A DNA stretch of 7,760 bases from NCBI GenBank assembly GCA_030042795.1, contig JASHYZ010000476.1, positions 1 to 7,760 on the forward strand, written 5' to 3'. The position numbers were made by a program, and so were the translations under genes. This document shows positions 1 to 6,352 of the stretch, one piece after another. The notes beneath the pieces are model-generated. The model was not told the origin of the DNA. It did not search any database and worked only from the letters and a program-made list of their open reading frames with translations. Origin of the DNA: Terriglobia bacterium. Its GTDB lineage: Bacteria; Acidobacteriota; Terriglobia; UBA7540. Every line of letters starts with the position of its first letter. Position 1 is the first letter of the stretch.

Positions 1-442
1 CTGATATAACACGCTAACCTGAGAATAGTTGCGCCTTCCGGCGCTAGCGGTGAGGCGTAGGACGCAAGCGCCGGACCGCTCGAATCAATGATTGCAGATT
101 GGGTGAAGGGTCTGCAACCCGAGCGGAGCGCAGCACGTGCTCGAAGTTAAGAACAATTGAATCTACGGTAGGAGTCTCATCTGAGGCCGTGCGAGTCTGA
201 GGCCATGCCCGGTGAGGGTCGTCACCGACCCGCCGGCAACAAGGTGGGTGACGGTTCGCAATCGGCGCTCCAGCCTTATTGATTGGCCAAAACTATTGGA
301 CCTGAACCGCTAGCGCTAGAGCGCACGCGTGTGTCGGAGGCGATACGTGTCCGGCACCGGCAGGTTCTGTGAGTCCCGCTCTAGCCTAAGCAGGCTGCCG
401 AAAAGCTGTCGGGACATGCTTATGAAAGGGCGCGGCTTAGAG
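1..442. other. Gene-free region with several small hairpins
   Basis: I see no convincing gene here. The longest open frames lack a good start and ribosome binding site. The region has notable base-pairing potential. A 9-bp inverted repeat pairs 37-45 with 67-75. AGCACGTGCT at 132-141 is a perfect palindrome. Three mutually exclusive hairpins share bases: 211-215 with 222-226, 216-221 with 226-231 (TCAC loop), and 221-226 with 247-252. A further hairpin pairs 383-387 with 392-396, enclosed by GTCCCG (373-378) and CGGGAC (410-415). This could be a structured RNA, a decayed sequence or repeat debris. I cannot assign it to a known RNA family. Confidence 0.4.
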
Positions 443-479
443 CGTGTGTGAAAACTCGATTATGTCTTCTGCCAGTCTT

Positions 480-505
480 GGACCCCCGCTTACGCGGGGG
501 ATGAC
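480..505 (-). repeat. REP-like hairpin, copy 1
   Basis: CCCCCGC (483-489) pairs with GCGGGGG (494-500) around a TTAC loop. Read on the minus strand it begins GTCATCCCCCGC, which closely matches the plus-strand unit at 538-562. The two units therefore lie in inverted orientation inside the 445-577 element. Confidence 0.6.
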
Positions 506-537
506 AGTGCTGGACTTACGGGCCTTGCTCCCACGTC

Positions 538-562
538 GTCATTCCCGCGAAAGCGGGAATCC
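538..562 (+). repeat. REP-like hairpin, copy 2, fitting the dRS3 pattern
   Basis: ATTCCCGC (541-548) pairs with GCGGGAAT (553-560) around a GAAA tetraloop, preceded by GTC and followed by CC. Positions 541-560 fit the pattern ATTCCC-N8-GGGAAT, known as the dRS3 repeat of Neisseria. Similar hairpins occur in many bacteria, so the match does not imply a neisserial origin. Confidence 0.65.
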
Positions 563-634
563 ATGAGTTTTCACACAGACTGTTCAGCCCGCAGTACCGA
601 GGCCCGAAATTGCCTTGTTCCGCAGCCTGCTGTT

Positions 635-3142
635 CTAATTCACCGTCACGGTAATCTGCGCGGAGTTGCTGTAAGCGCTGCTCCCGCTACCGGTGCTTCC
701 CGTCACGGTTACCGTGCTCGTGAGCGGTGACACAGGCGTGGAGCCGCTGCCGCTGGAGCTGCTGCCTCCGCCACCGCAGCTAACGCTGAAAGCAATCAAG
801 CCCAGCAACAGCGAGCCGAACACCAAGCTCCAACGTGTCCAGAAGCCAACCCTAGGAATGAACCGCAGCCTGGGCGGGACCATCCTGGACAGCCCCAGGA
901 GTGAGCCCCAGATGATCGCGAGAATCAGACTAACCGCCAAACCGGCCTCGCGAGCGGACCAGCGGCCAAAGCCGCCAAATCTGGAGCTGCCCTGCACGCC
1001 GGCACTGCTTGAAGCCGACACCGTCAAGGTTGCGGTACCGCTATTAGTCACGGAAGTTGGGTTCAGAGTGCAAGTGGCTCCCGTAAGCGTCGAACCGACG
1101 CTGCAGGCCAGCGTCACCACGCCGGTGAAGCCCTCTAAAGCTTTAATCGAGACGTTAGCGGTCTGTGAGCTTCCGCCGGAAACCGTAAGGCTTTCCGGCG
1201 TTATAGCAAGCTGGAAGTCCGGTCCCGTCCCGGTAGTCGGCGAGAACGTAAGCCAAGCAGCCGCGAGATTGGCGACGTCCACTGAGCCCCAGCCACTGGC
1301 TAAGTCGTACCCGCTTCCAGCACTGTAACCGATACTCCCGCCGTTGGGGCAGTCCGTAGTTCCCTGCGTGCACGGCATGGCGTTGTTACCGCTGGTGATA
1401 TCGTGGAAAGAATTGGGGTAACTCGCAGCCAAGGGGTAAATGATGTAGTTGATGTTGCCCTGAGCGGAATCTGTTTCCTGCTCGATCAAGGCCAGTATTG
1501 ATGAGAACGAGGGCGCACCTGCGGACGTCCCTCCCACGGCCGTCAAAGTCCCATTGCTGCTGGCGAAGCCGTTGGTACAGCTACCTGCTGAACATATGAC
1601 GTAGGCATCGTTGTCAGGCGAGGCATTAAGAGAGACATCCGGCACATCACGAACACCGTCGCTCGGTACGCCCGTGCCCGTCTGCCAGCCTGGCTTGGCG
1701 AAGACGGTGCTCTTGCCACCGCCACCGCCGGACAGTTGGCCGTCCTCGGCAGTCGTGTTCCACACGACCTCAGGAATGTAGGAGAGGGCGTCGCCTGTGG
1801 AAGAGTTCCAATAGCTTCCCGAACCTTCATCAAACTCGGTACCGCCCACCCCCGTAAACTCGGGGAGGCTGGCCGGCGCATCCACCTGCAAGCCGCACGT
1901 CGCGCTGAGCGAAGGTGATGTGGAGCAATTTGCCGGGTAAGCTGGAGCTGGCTGATTGTCGCAGTCCGTAGCGCCGTCGTCGCCGCCAGGTCCCATCAGA
2001 GTCTGACCCTGCGAATTGGCCTGTTGGGCAAGTTCCTCCAGGGAGGTGAGTGTGCTAGCCTCCCAGGCCGGCTCACAGGCGCCATAGCTGATGCTCAAGA
2101 TGGGTGCTACGTCCTCGTCAATGGCATACTGAAGCGAATCAAACACACCCCCGCTCTCGGCGCCGCCTCCGGAGTTCACATAGACAATGCTGGCATTCTC
2201 GGCCACAGCTCCAGCCCACTCCAGGTCGAGGTCCGCCTCTATGAGATCGCCATTGCTGACTCCGGGAGAGTAATCAGGGGTTTCGATCTCTGTGGGCGTG
2301 TTCGCAGGCAATCCGGCCGCACTACGAAAGGCTGTAATGTCGCCAAACTCTGCGGCCGAGTTGCTGTTGAGATCGGTCTGCCCCATCACGGCGATAGTCA
2401 CGCCTGAGCCAGTCACGCCGGCAGTATAGAGAGGATTCACGTCGTAAATCGTTGCGAAATCAGAGGGAGCGATCAGGTGGCCGGTGGTTGTGGCGAGTTG
2501 GGGTTTAAGCACCCGTTTGGCAATGCTCCGGGGCTTGAAGCGAAAGTCGTTAAGACCGCGGAACCCAAGAACAACGTCCGCCAGCGCGCTCGGCACCGAG
2601 GGATCAGCAACGTTAGCAAAATGAGTTTCACCATTTATCACGAACCGGTGAATCGGTGCGCGGAACGTAGCTTCCGCCTGCGCGACCGTACCGGAGAACG
2701 CCACCCAGTTCCGCCCCTGAGCCGTTCGTACCACCGTAAAGCCCTGGTCCTGAAGCCATGTGACCACGGTGCTGAGATCGCTCGCGCTCAACCCAAACTG
2801 ATCCGCGAATTGCCCGGGCGTAAGCCACTTGTGAAACTTTGGAGAGGAGCGATCTTGTTGTTGCTGAAGCAACTGGTTCAGGCTTGCTTGCTGCGTGGCC
2901 GTGGGCTTAAAGAACATCGTGATATAAGGCAGCCTGAATGAGCCTTCCATCGCGCCTTGATCGTACTGAGCTTGCGCCCGGGGACTGACGTTACCCCTTA
3001 CAGTTACCGTCGAATTGCTGTCAATGGCTTGTACAATCCGCCGGCTCGTAGATTGAGTCTGCGCCAGCGGATAGCTGGTTATAACGAACGCAAGTCCAGC
3101 CACTACGATGCACTGCATCAAGATAGGAAGTTTTGATCGCAC
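635..3142 (-). CDS. Secreted S53 family (sedolisin/kumamolisin-type) peptidase with C-terminal Ig-like domain and transmembrane tail
   Basis: Predicted exported acid-active serine-carboxyl endopeptidase of 835 residues. A signal peptide (hydrophobic residues 6-23, possible cleavage after Ala27) is followed by a pro-kumamolisin activation domain (about 32-205) and the S53 catalytic domain (about 225-630). The catalytic residues are all visible: Glu302 and Asp306 in EADLD, Asp388 in GGDDG, and Ser540 in GGTSAGAP. Asp581-Ile582 and the YDLASGWGS segment (612-620) fit the calcium site, and Cys591/Cys598 may form a loop disulfide. After the catalytic domain come an Ig-like segment (640-712), two hydrophobic helices (733-751, 771-788), Cys789 followed by four Gly, a Ser/Gly linker and a strand-rich tail ending TVTVN. 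The GTG start at 3142 is chosen for its strong Shine-Dalgarno site and the signal peptide it gives. Substrate is unknown. A paralogue lies directly upstream on the same strand, but the 533-bp gap argues for separate transcription. Confidence 0.93.
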   Translation of the reverse strand: MRSKLPILMQCIVVAGLAFVITSYPLAQTQSTSRRIVQAIDSNSTVTVRGNVSPRAQAQYDQGAMEGSFRLPYITMFFKPTATQQASLNQLLQQQQDRSSPKFHKWLTPGQFADQFGLSASDLSTVVTWLQDQGFTVVRTAQGRNWVAFSGTVAQAEATFRAPIHRFVINGETHFANVADPSVPSALADVVLGFRGLNDFRFKPRSIAKRVLKPQLATTTGHLIAPSDFATIYDVNPLYTAGVTGSGVTIAVMGQTDLNSNSAAEFGDITAFRSAAGLPANTPTEIETPDYSPGVSNGDLIEADLDLEWAGAVAENASIVYVNSGGGAESGGVFDSLQYAIDEDVAPILSISYGACEPAWEASTLTSLEELAQQANSQGQTLMGPGGDDGATDCDNQPAPAYPANCSTSPSLSATCGLQVDAPASLPEFTGVGGTEFDEGSGSYWNSSTGDALSYIPEVVWNTTAEDGQLSGGGGGKSTVFAKPGWQTGTGVPSDGVRDVPDVSLNASPDNDAYVICSAGSCTNGFASSNGTLTAVGGTSAGAPSFSSILALIEQETDSAQGNINYIIYPLAASYPNSFHDITSGNNAMPCTQGTTDCPNGGSIGYSAGSGYDLASGWGSVDVANLAAAWLTFSPTTGTGPDFQLAITPESLTVSGGSSQTANVSIKALEGFTGVVTLACSVGSTLTGATCTLNPTSVTNSGTATLTVSASSSAGVQGSSRFGGFGRWSAREAGLAVSLILAIIWGSLLGLSRMVPPRLRFIPRVGFWTRWSLVFGSLLLGLIAFSVSCGGGGSSSSGSGSTPVSPLTSTVTVTGSTGSGSSAYSNSAQITVTVN

Positions 3143-3148
3143 GTCTCA

Positions 3149-3154
3149 CCCTCC
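3149..3154 (-). promoter_or_regulatory. Shine-Dalgarno site for the 835-residue peptidase
   Basis: GGAGGG on the minus strand lies 6 bases before the GTG at 3142. It decides this non-ATG start. The only other early Met codon (residue 9) would remove half of the signal peptide. Confidence 0.8.
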
Positions 3155-3190
3155 AGAAAAAACACTGCAACAATCCTTATCACCATTGAT

Positions 3191-3202
3191 TGCAAGCTTG
3201 CA
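3191..3202. promoter_or_regulatory. Perfect 12-bp palindrome upstream of the 835-residue peptidase
   Basis: TGCAAGCTTGCA is fully self-complementary and ends 48 bases upstream of the GTG start. Its position suits an operator, but no regulator can be named. It overlaps a small hairpin (3197-3201 with 3206-3210). I saw no convincing -35/-10 pair nearby. Confidence 0.3.
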
Positions 3203-3233
3203 GCCGCAAGGTTCCCGAAGCTGCAGGCTAGGT

Positions 3234-3317
3234 GTTCCGGGGGGTAGTGGGGCAATTTGAGGTAGGGGTGGCCCTTGTGGCCACCCCTACCTCAAATTGC
3301 CCCACTACCGTTCCGGG
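3234..3317. repeat. Near-perfect 67-bp palindrome flanked by 8-bp direct repeats
   Basis: A 31-base arm (3243-3273) is exactly complementary to 3279-3309, leaving a 5-base loop CTTGT. Immediately outside lie two copies of GTTCCGGG: 3234-3241 on the left (one G before the arm) and 3310-3317 on the right. The arms show no decay. The arrangement looks like a tiny hairpin element inserted with duplication of an 8-bp target. It carries no ORF and no U-tract, so a simple intrinsic terminator is unlikely, though the transcript would fold very stably. Confidence 0.75.
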
Positions 3318-3370
3318 ACTGCATCCTGCCTCGCCCCCACGAAAGAGCGAAAAGACCAAGGCTCTGAGCC

Positions 3371-3436
3371 TCTAGCAGTTTGTTGAGAACCCTTCCGGAA
3401 CCGACACCGTGGGTACGTTTTTCAACAACTGCTAGA
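3371..3436. repeat. 66-bp element with imperfect terminal inverted repeats
   Basis: TCTAGCAGTTTGTTGAGAA at 3371-3389 is mirrored by a right end (about 3420-3436) whose reverse complement reads TCTAGCAGTTGTTGAAA. They differ by one single-base gap and one substitution. An inner ACCC (3389-3392) can also pair with GGGT (3411-3414). There is no coding capacity. It is probably a REP or MITE-type repeat. The ends resemble the AGCAG..TG..GAA inverted repeats at 389-403 and 617-631. Confidence 0.5.
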
Positions 3437-3626
3437 ATTTGCGCGCGCTCAAGTTACCGCCTGATTCTTCACAAGTAGGAAGTACACGACGTCGGGCCCC
3501 GTCATCTGAATGCCACGTTTGCCGCGGAGCCTCTGACGCCGCGAAATTTGATTCTATATCAGCCGCTCCGGTTGCTTCACCGGCTAATGGCGGGATATGA
3601 GTTGCAGGGCAGGAATTGAAAGGGCC
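3437..3626. other. Remainder of the intergenic gap between the peptidase genes
   Basis: No supported gene. A short minus-strand frame (3505 to 3449, 18 codons starting MTGPDVVYFLLV) has no ribosome binding site. It could be the remnant of a gene end or chance. I see no promoter or repeat I would defend. Confidence 0.3.
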
Positions 3627-3654
3627 GGCAGGGCGGGCAGTTCCCGCCCCTGCC
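3627..3654 (-). terminator. Possible transcription terminator of the 712-residue peptidase
   Basis: GGCAGGGCGGG (3627-3637) pairs with CCCGCCCCTGCC (3643-3654) as an 11-bp GC-rich stem with one bulged base and a 5-base loop. It starts 21 bases beyond the TAG stop at 3676. On the minus strand the stem is followed after a few bases by only CCTTTC, a poor U-tract. It is terminator-like by position and stability but not a classic intrinsic terminator. Confidence 0.4.
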
Positions 3655-3675
3655 TATTGTCGCAAACTCGCGGCT

Positions 3676-5814
3676 CTACCAGTTCATAGCTTTCCAGGTG
3701 TTCACCAGGTTCGCGACGTTAACACTCCCCAGGCCGGTTGCGAAATCCCAGCCTTGGCTGGCCGGGTATGCCACCTCGAGGGACAAGTCAGAGGTTGAAA
3801 GCAGGCCCAATTTTTTCTTTGGGGCGATGAAACAATCCAAGGTTCCTTCGCAAGGCAGGTCAATATCTCCTAGGGTGACGTCGTAGAAGACGCACGAACT
3901 TCCTATCTTGTTGCCGTTGCTTGCGTTACAAAGCGTCAAGTTACCCTGGTTCGGGTCCGCGTTGCTGCCGAATTCGTAGGATGCCAGCCGGTACAGGATG
4001 AAGTTGGGATTGCCTTGCCGGGAGCCGGTGCTCTGGTTGATGAGCGCTTGAACGCCGGCAAACGAAGGAGCGGAAAAGGAGGTTCCGCCGGCGCTGTTGT
4101 ACCAGGCGGCGGCTGGATTTGAATAATCACAGGGTTCGCCCCCTTGACTCTTGTCCGACATGCAGTACAGCAGCGTATGGGTGTATAGACCGTCGGCCGC
4201 AAACAAAGAGACGTCGGGTAAGTCGCGCTTGCCGTCGTCCACAATGCCAGCCACTCCCGATTGCCAGACGGGCTTCGAATAGATGGAACTAGGACCTCCG
4301 CTGCCGGCGTCAACCGTTATGTAAGGCACGCCCAGCGGGCTATTGCAAAAGCTACTCCCGCTCCGGAAGCCTTCATAAGTGAACAGAACACTGCTGGCGC
4401 ACGAATCATTCCAGGTCATTTCGGGAACGTAGGAGAGCACGGACCGGCCGCCCGATGTGTTCATGGTATTCCAATACGCGCTCGTGGTGCCGTCCACGAA
4501 GTCCTGAAAGTCCGTTCCGCCCACGGCAACGTCATACGTCGTCGAGGCGGTGCCGTCAACTGTGATGCCGTGGGTGGCGAAAGCCTCGCCGTAGTCACAT
4601 TCGGCCGCGCCTTCGTCTCCCGCAGCCACAAAAACGGACGTGCCCTCAGCGACCGCCTGTTGCCAGATACCGTTGATGAAGGCATTGCCGGCGGCGCCGT
4701 TCTCCGCCTCGCAGCCGCCGTAGCTATCGCTCAGAATGGGAGGGGGGCTGCCGCTGCTCACGAGGTTGTAAGCGGCAATGAGATCACCAGAGATTGTCGT
4801 CGTGTCGGGGCAGGAGGCTAGTTGAATAGCTGCATCGGGCGCCACAGCTCCTGACCACTCCGCGTCCAGAGCGGCTTCGCTTTCGTCTAGGTTGGTACCG
4901 GGATCGAAGCAATTATTGTTACCAGAAGGGGACGAGGGATGGATTTGAGCGAAAGTGCCAGAGAATGACGATAGCCCGAACGAAGTGCGAAACGTAGTCC
5001 AGTCCTCCGGCTTCATGTCCGTATCCTCAAGCACCGCAATGGTCTCGCCGCCTCCGCGGATCGGGCTGCTCGCCATCCACAGTGGAGAGACGTTATAAAT
5101 GGTGGCAAAGTCTTGGGGCCCCACGTCGTACCATTCAACGCCCTGATAGTGGAATGAGAACTGTGGATGGGGTCTCATCATGGGTCGCGGCCGGAAGTCG
5201 TGGAGCGAGGCGAAGCCCGCCAGCACCGGGGCAAGCGCCGCGGGAATTTCCGGATCGCGCGAGTTGGCGATGTGCAGCGCGCCCCGCACAAGATAATTGT
5301 GGATTTCGGTGTGGAACGCCTCCCGCACTTGGCCAGCGGTTCCCGTGACGTCAATCACCATGCCGCTGGGATAAACCAGGTTGATCTCGAATCCGTGGGA
5401 ACGCAGCCAGTTCGCTACTACATCGATATCCTGCCGTGAGGGACCAAATCTCTCGCCAAATTCCTGCGCGGTCATCCATTGGTGGTAGCTGGGTGACTCC
5501 GGGTCATGCAACTCGGCGATCAATCGGTCCAGCGCCTGTTCCTGCTCCCGGCCGCGCCTGAGCTGAAGCTGGAGGTGATCCATGAGAAAGCCATCGGTTA
5601 CGGGACCCTGGTCAAATTCCGGGCGGGCGAGCGGAGGGGTGTTTCCCTCAAGCGTCACTAGGTTCGCTTCGTCGATGGCCTCCACAATGCGCGGCGCGGA
5701 TGATGCAGATCCGGCCTCCGGGTTCGGTCGCGCAATGGCCAACAAACAGCTTCCGCCGGCCACGATCAAAGCAGCGATTAGAAAAAACACAGTGGTTTGA
5801 AAATGGTCTCGCAC
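3676..5814 (-). CDS. Secreted S53 family (sedolisin/kumamolisin-type) peptidase
   Basis: Predicted exported serine-carboxyl endopeptidase of 712 residues. An N-terminal hydrophobic signal (about 8-26) precedes a plausible cleavage site after Ala28 (AIA). Cys23 is preceded by GGS, not a good lipobox. The pro-kumamolisin domain covers about 40-210 and the catalytic domain about 230-708. Catalytic residues are present: Glu313 and Asp317, Asp400 in AAGDEG, and Ser579 in GGTSFSAP. Asp645-Val646 and the GWDFATGLGS segment (688-697) fit the calcium site, with a longer than usual insert between them holding Cys655/Cys661 and a KKK patch (666-668). The protein ends right after the catalytic domain, with no Ig-like domain or membrane tail, so it is probably released freely, unlike its downstream paralogue. 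The GTG at 5814 is chosen because a Shine-Dalgarno site precedes it and it gives a full signal peptide. Natural substrate is unknown. Confidence 0.93.
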   Translation of the reverse strand: MRDHFQTTVFFLIAALIVAGGSCLLAIARPNPEAGSASSAPRIVEAIDEANLVTLEGNTPPLARPEFDQGPVTDGFLMDHLQLQLRRGREQEQALDRLIAELHDPESPSYHQWMTAQEFGERFGPSRQDIDVVANWLRSHGFEINLVYPSGMVIDVTGTAGQVREAFHTEIHNYLVRGALHIANSRDPEIPAALAPVLAGFASLHDFRPRPMMRPHPQFSFHYQGVEWYDVGPQDFATIYNVSPLWMASSPIRGGGETIAVLEDTDMKPEDWTTFRTSFGLSSFSGTFAQIHPSSPSGNNNCFDPGTNLDESEAALDAEWSGAVAPDAAIQLASCPDTTTISGDLIAAYNLVSSGSPPPILSDSYGGCEAENGAAGNAFINGIWQQAVAEGTSVFVAAGDEGAAECDYGEAFATHGITVDGTASTTYDVAVGGTDFQDFVDGTTSAYWNTMNTSGGRSVLSYVPEMTWNDSCASSVLFTYEGFRSGSSFCNSPLGVPYITVDAGSGGPSSIYSKPVWQSGVAGIVDDGKRDLPDVSLFAADGLYTHTLLYCMSDKSQGGEPCDYSNPAAAWYNSAGGTSFSAPSFAGVQALINQSTGSRQGNPNFILYRLASYEFGSNADPNQGNLTLCNASNGNKIGSSCVFYDVTLGDIDLPCEGTLDCFIAPKKKLGLLSTSDLSLEVAYPASQGWDFATGLGSVNVANLVNTWKAMNW

Positions 5815-5824
5815 TTCTACTCAT

Positions 5825-5832
5825 CCCCCTTT
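5825..5832 (-). promoter_or_regulatory. Shine-Dalgarno site for the 712-residue peptidase
   Basis: AAAGGGGG on the minus strand lies 10 bases before the GTG at 5814. An ATG at 5824, between this site and the GTG, is out of frame with the peptidase. This site therefore supports the GTG start, though the spacing is a little long. Confidence 0.6.
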
Positions 5833-5842
5833 CAAGCTTTCG

Positions 5843-5856
5843 ATTTGAAGTCAAAT
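5843..5856. promoter_or_regulatory. 14-bp inverted repeat upstream of the 712-residue peptidase
   Basis: ATTTGA-AG-TCAAAT has 6-bp perfect arms and starts 28 bases upstream of the GTG start. Such AT-rich dyads can be operators. No regulator is identifiable, and no well-spaced promoter was found around it. A TATACT box lies further up at 5953-5958 (minus strand), without a good -35. Confidence 0.25.
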
Positions 5857-6352
5857 GCCGAGTGCGGCTCGCCCGGTATAGCTCGCTCTGGTTACTACCT
5901 CGCTGCGCGAAAATTAGGTAGCCTCCCTGCGCATCAACTCCAGGCTTGGGCCAGTATACTTTGTAGTCTTCTCAAAGTTGCTGTCCGGACGCACTTTTCA
6001 TTACAAAGTGTGGTAATACGCGATGTTGTACTGATGAGCTGCCGCGGCACGCCCGGAAGCTAACGGCCAGACCACCCGCCAGTGATTCAGGAAACCAAGG
6101 CCTCCTCGCAAGGGAGCCCTCAGCGCAACGGCAGAAATGCGGCGAGCAATGGAGGAACCTAAGTCCGGGTGCAGCTCCACGGCTGATTTTGAATTCTTAA
6201 ATCACATCAGTGTGTGGCCTGGATCGCAGGCAGGGTCTGTCGGCGGTGTTCATCGACGAGCATCTTGCATTCAGTTTCTGCGTCCAGGGTTGCAGGCTTT
6301 GGGGGCGCAAAGAGCGCGCAGCCTCGCAGGACCATAGTTCAGAGATCACATT
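5857..6352. other. Intergenic gap between ruvC and the S53 peptidase
   Basis: About 500 bases without a supported gene. A minus-strand open frame from GTG 6180 to TAA at 6001 (59 codons, ending YNIAYYHTL) lacks a ribosome binding site and matches no family I recognise. Small dyads are present: CACTTT (5992-5997) with AAAGTG (6005-6010), the palindrome GTCCGGAC (5983-5990), and CTACCT (5895-5900) with AGGTAG (5916-5921). No clear terminator follows the ruvC stop. The promoter of the peptidase should lie here. Confidence 0.35.

Larger units (their letters stand above)
445..577. repeat. 133-bp MITE-like element with 13-bp terminal inverted repeats
   Basis: TGTGTGAAAACTC at 445-457 is the exact reverse complement of 565-577. 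Between these ends lie two hairpins that are inverted copies of one REP-like unit. No coding capacity is visible. I found no clear target-site duplication beside the ends. The layout resembles a non-autonomous miniature element or a BIME-like pair of repeats. It lies 58 bases past the stop codon of the 835-residue peptidase gene, so its hairpins might also affect the end of that transcript. Confidence 0.6.
389..631. repeat. Imperfect 15-bp inverted repeat flanking the 445-577 element
   Basis: AGCAGGCTGCCGAAA at 389-403 on the plus strand recurs as AGCAGGCTGCGGAAC on the minus strand (617-631), matching 13 of 15 bases. The two copies face each other and enclose the 133-bp inverted-repeat element. 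The right copy begins only three bases beyond the stop codon of the neighbouring peptidase gene. The same AGCAG..TG..GAA end pattern also appears at the ends of the element at 3371-3436, so these may be termini of one small mobile-repeat family. That link is inference from short matches. Confidence 0.35.

Noticed and set aside
205..282. 25-codon plus-strand ORF starting MPGEGRHRPA
   Set aside because: Its composition follows the hairpin-forming bases, it has only a weak purine stretch upstream, and no family is recognised.
44..292. Minus-strand frame open for 83 codons
   Set aside because: It has no ATG start and only a late GTG, no ribosome binding site and no recognisable motif. It overlaps a region rich in hairpins.
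480..562. Possible CRISPR array from the paired hairpin repeats
   Set aside because: Only two units in inverted orientation, with no regular spacers and no cas genes. A REP-like pair explains it better.
693..1328. A 211-codon plus-strand open frame
   Set aside because: It is antisense to the C-terminal part of the S53 peptidase, has Pro/Leu/Val-rich low-information content and no family motif. It is a shadow of the high-GC gene.
3243..3309. Intrinsic terminator
   Set aside because: The hairpin is far longer than typical and no U-tract follows on either strand. The flanking direct repeats favour an inserted element.
3449..3505. 18-codon minus-strand ORF MTGPDVVYFLLV...
   Set aside because: No ribosome binding site and too short to judge. 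It may be the tail of a lost gene, but nothing else supports it.
4261..4821. A 186-codon plus-strand open frame
   Set aside because: It lies fully inside and antisense to the 712-residue peptidase, whose catalytic motifs are intact. No domain was recognisable.
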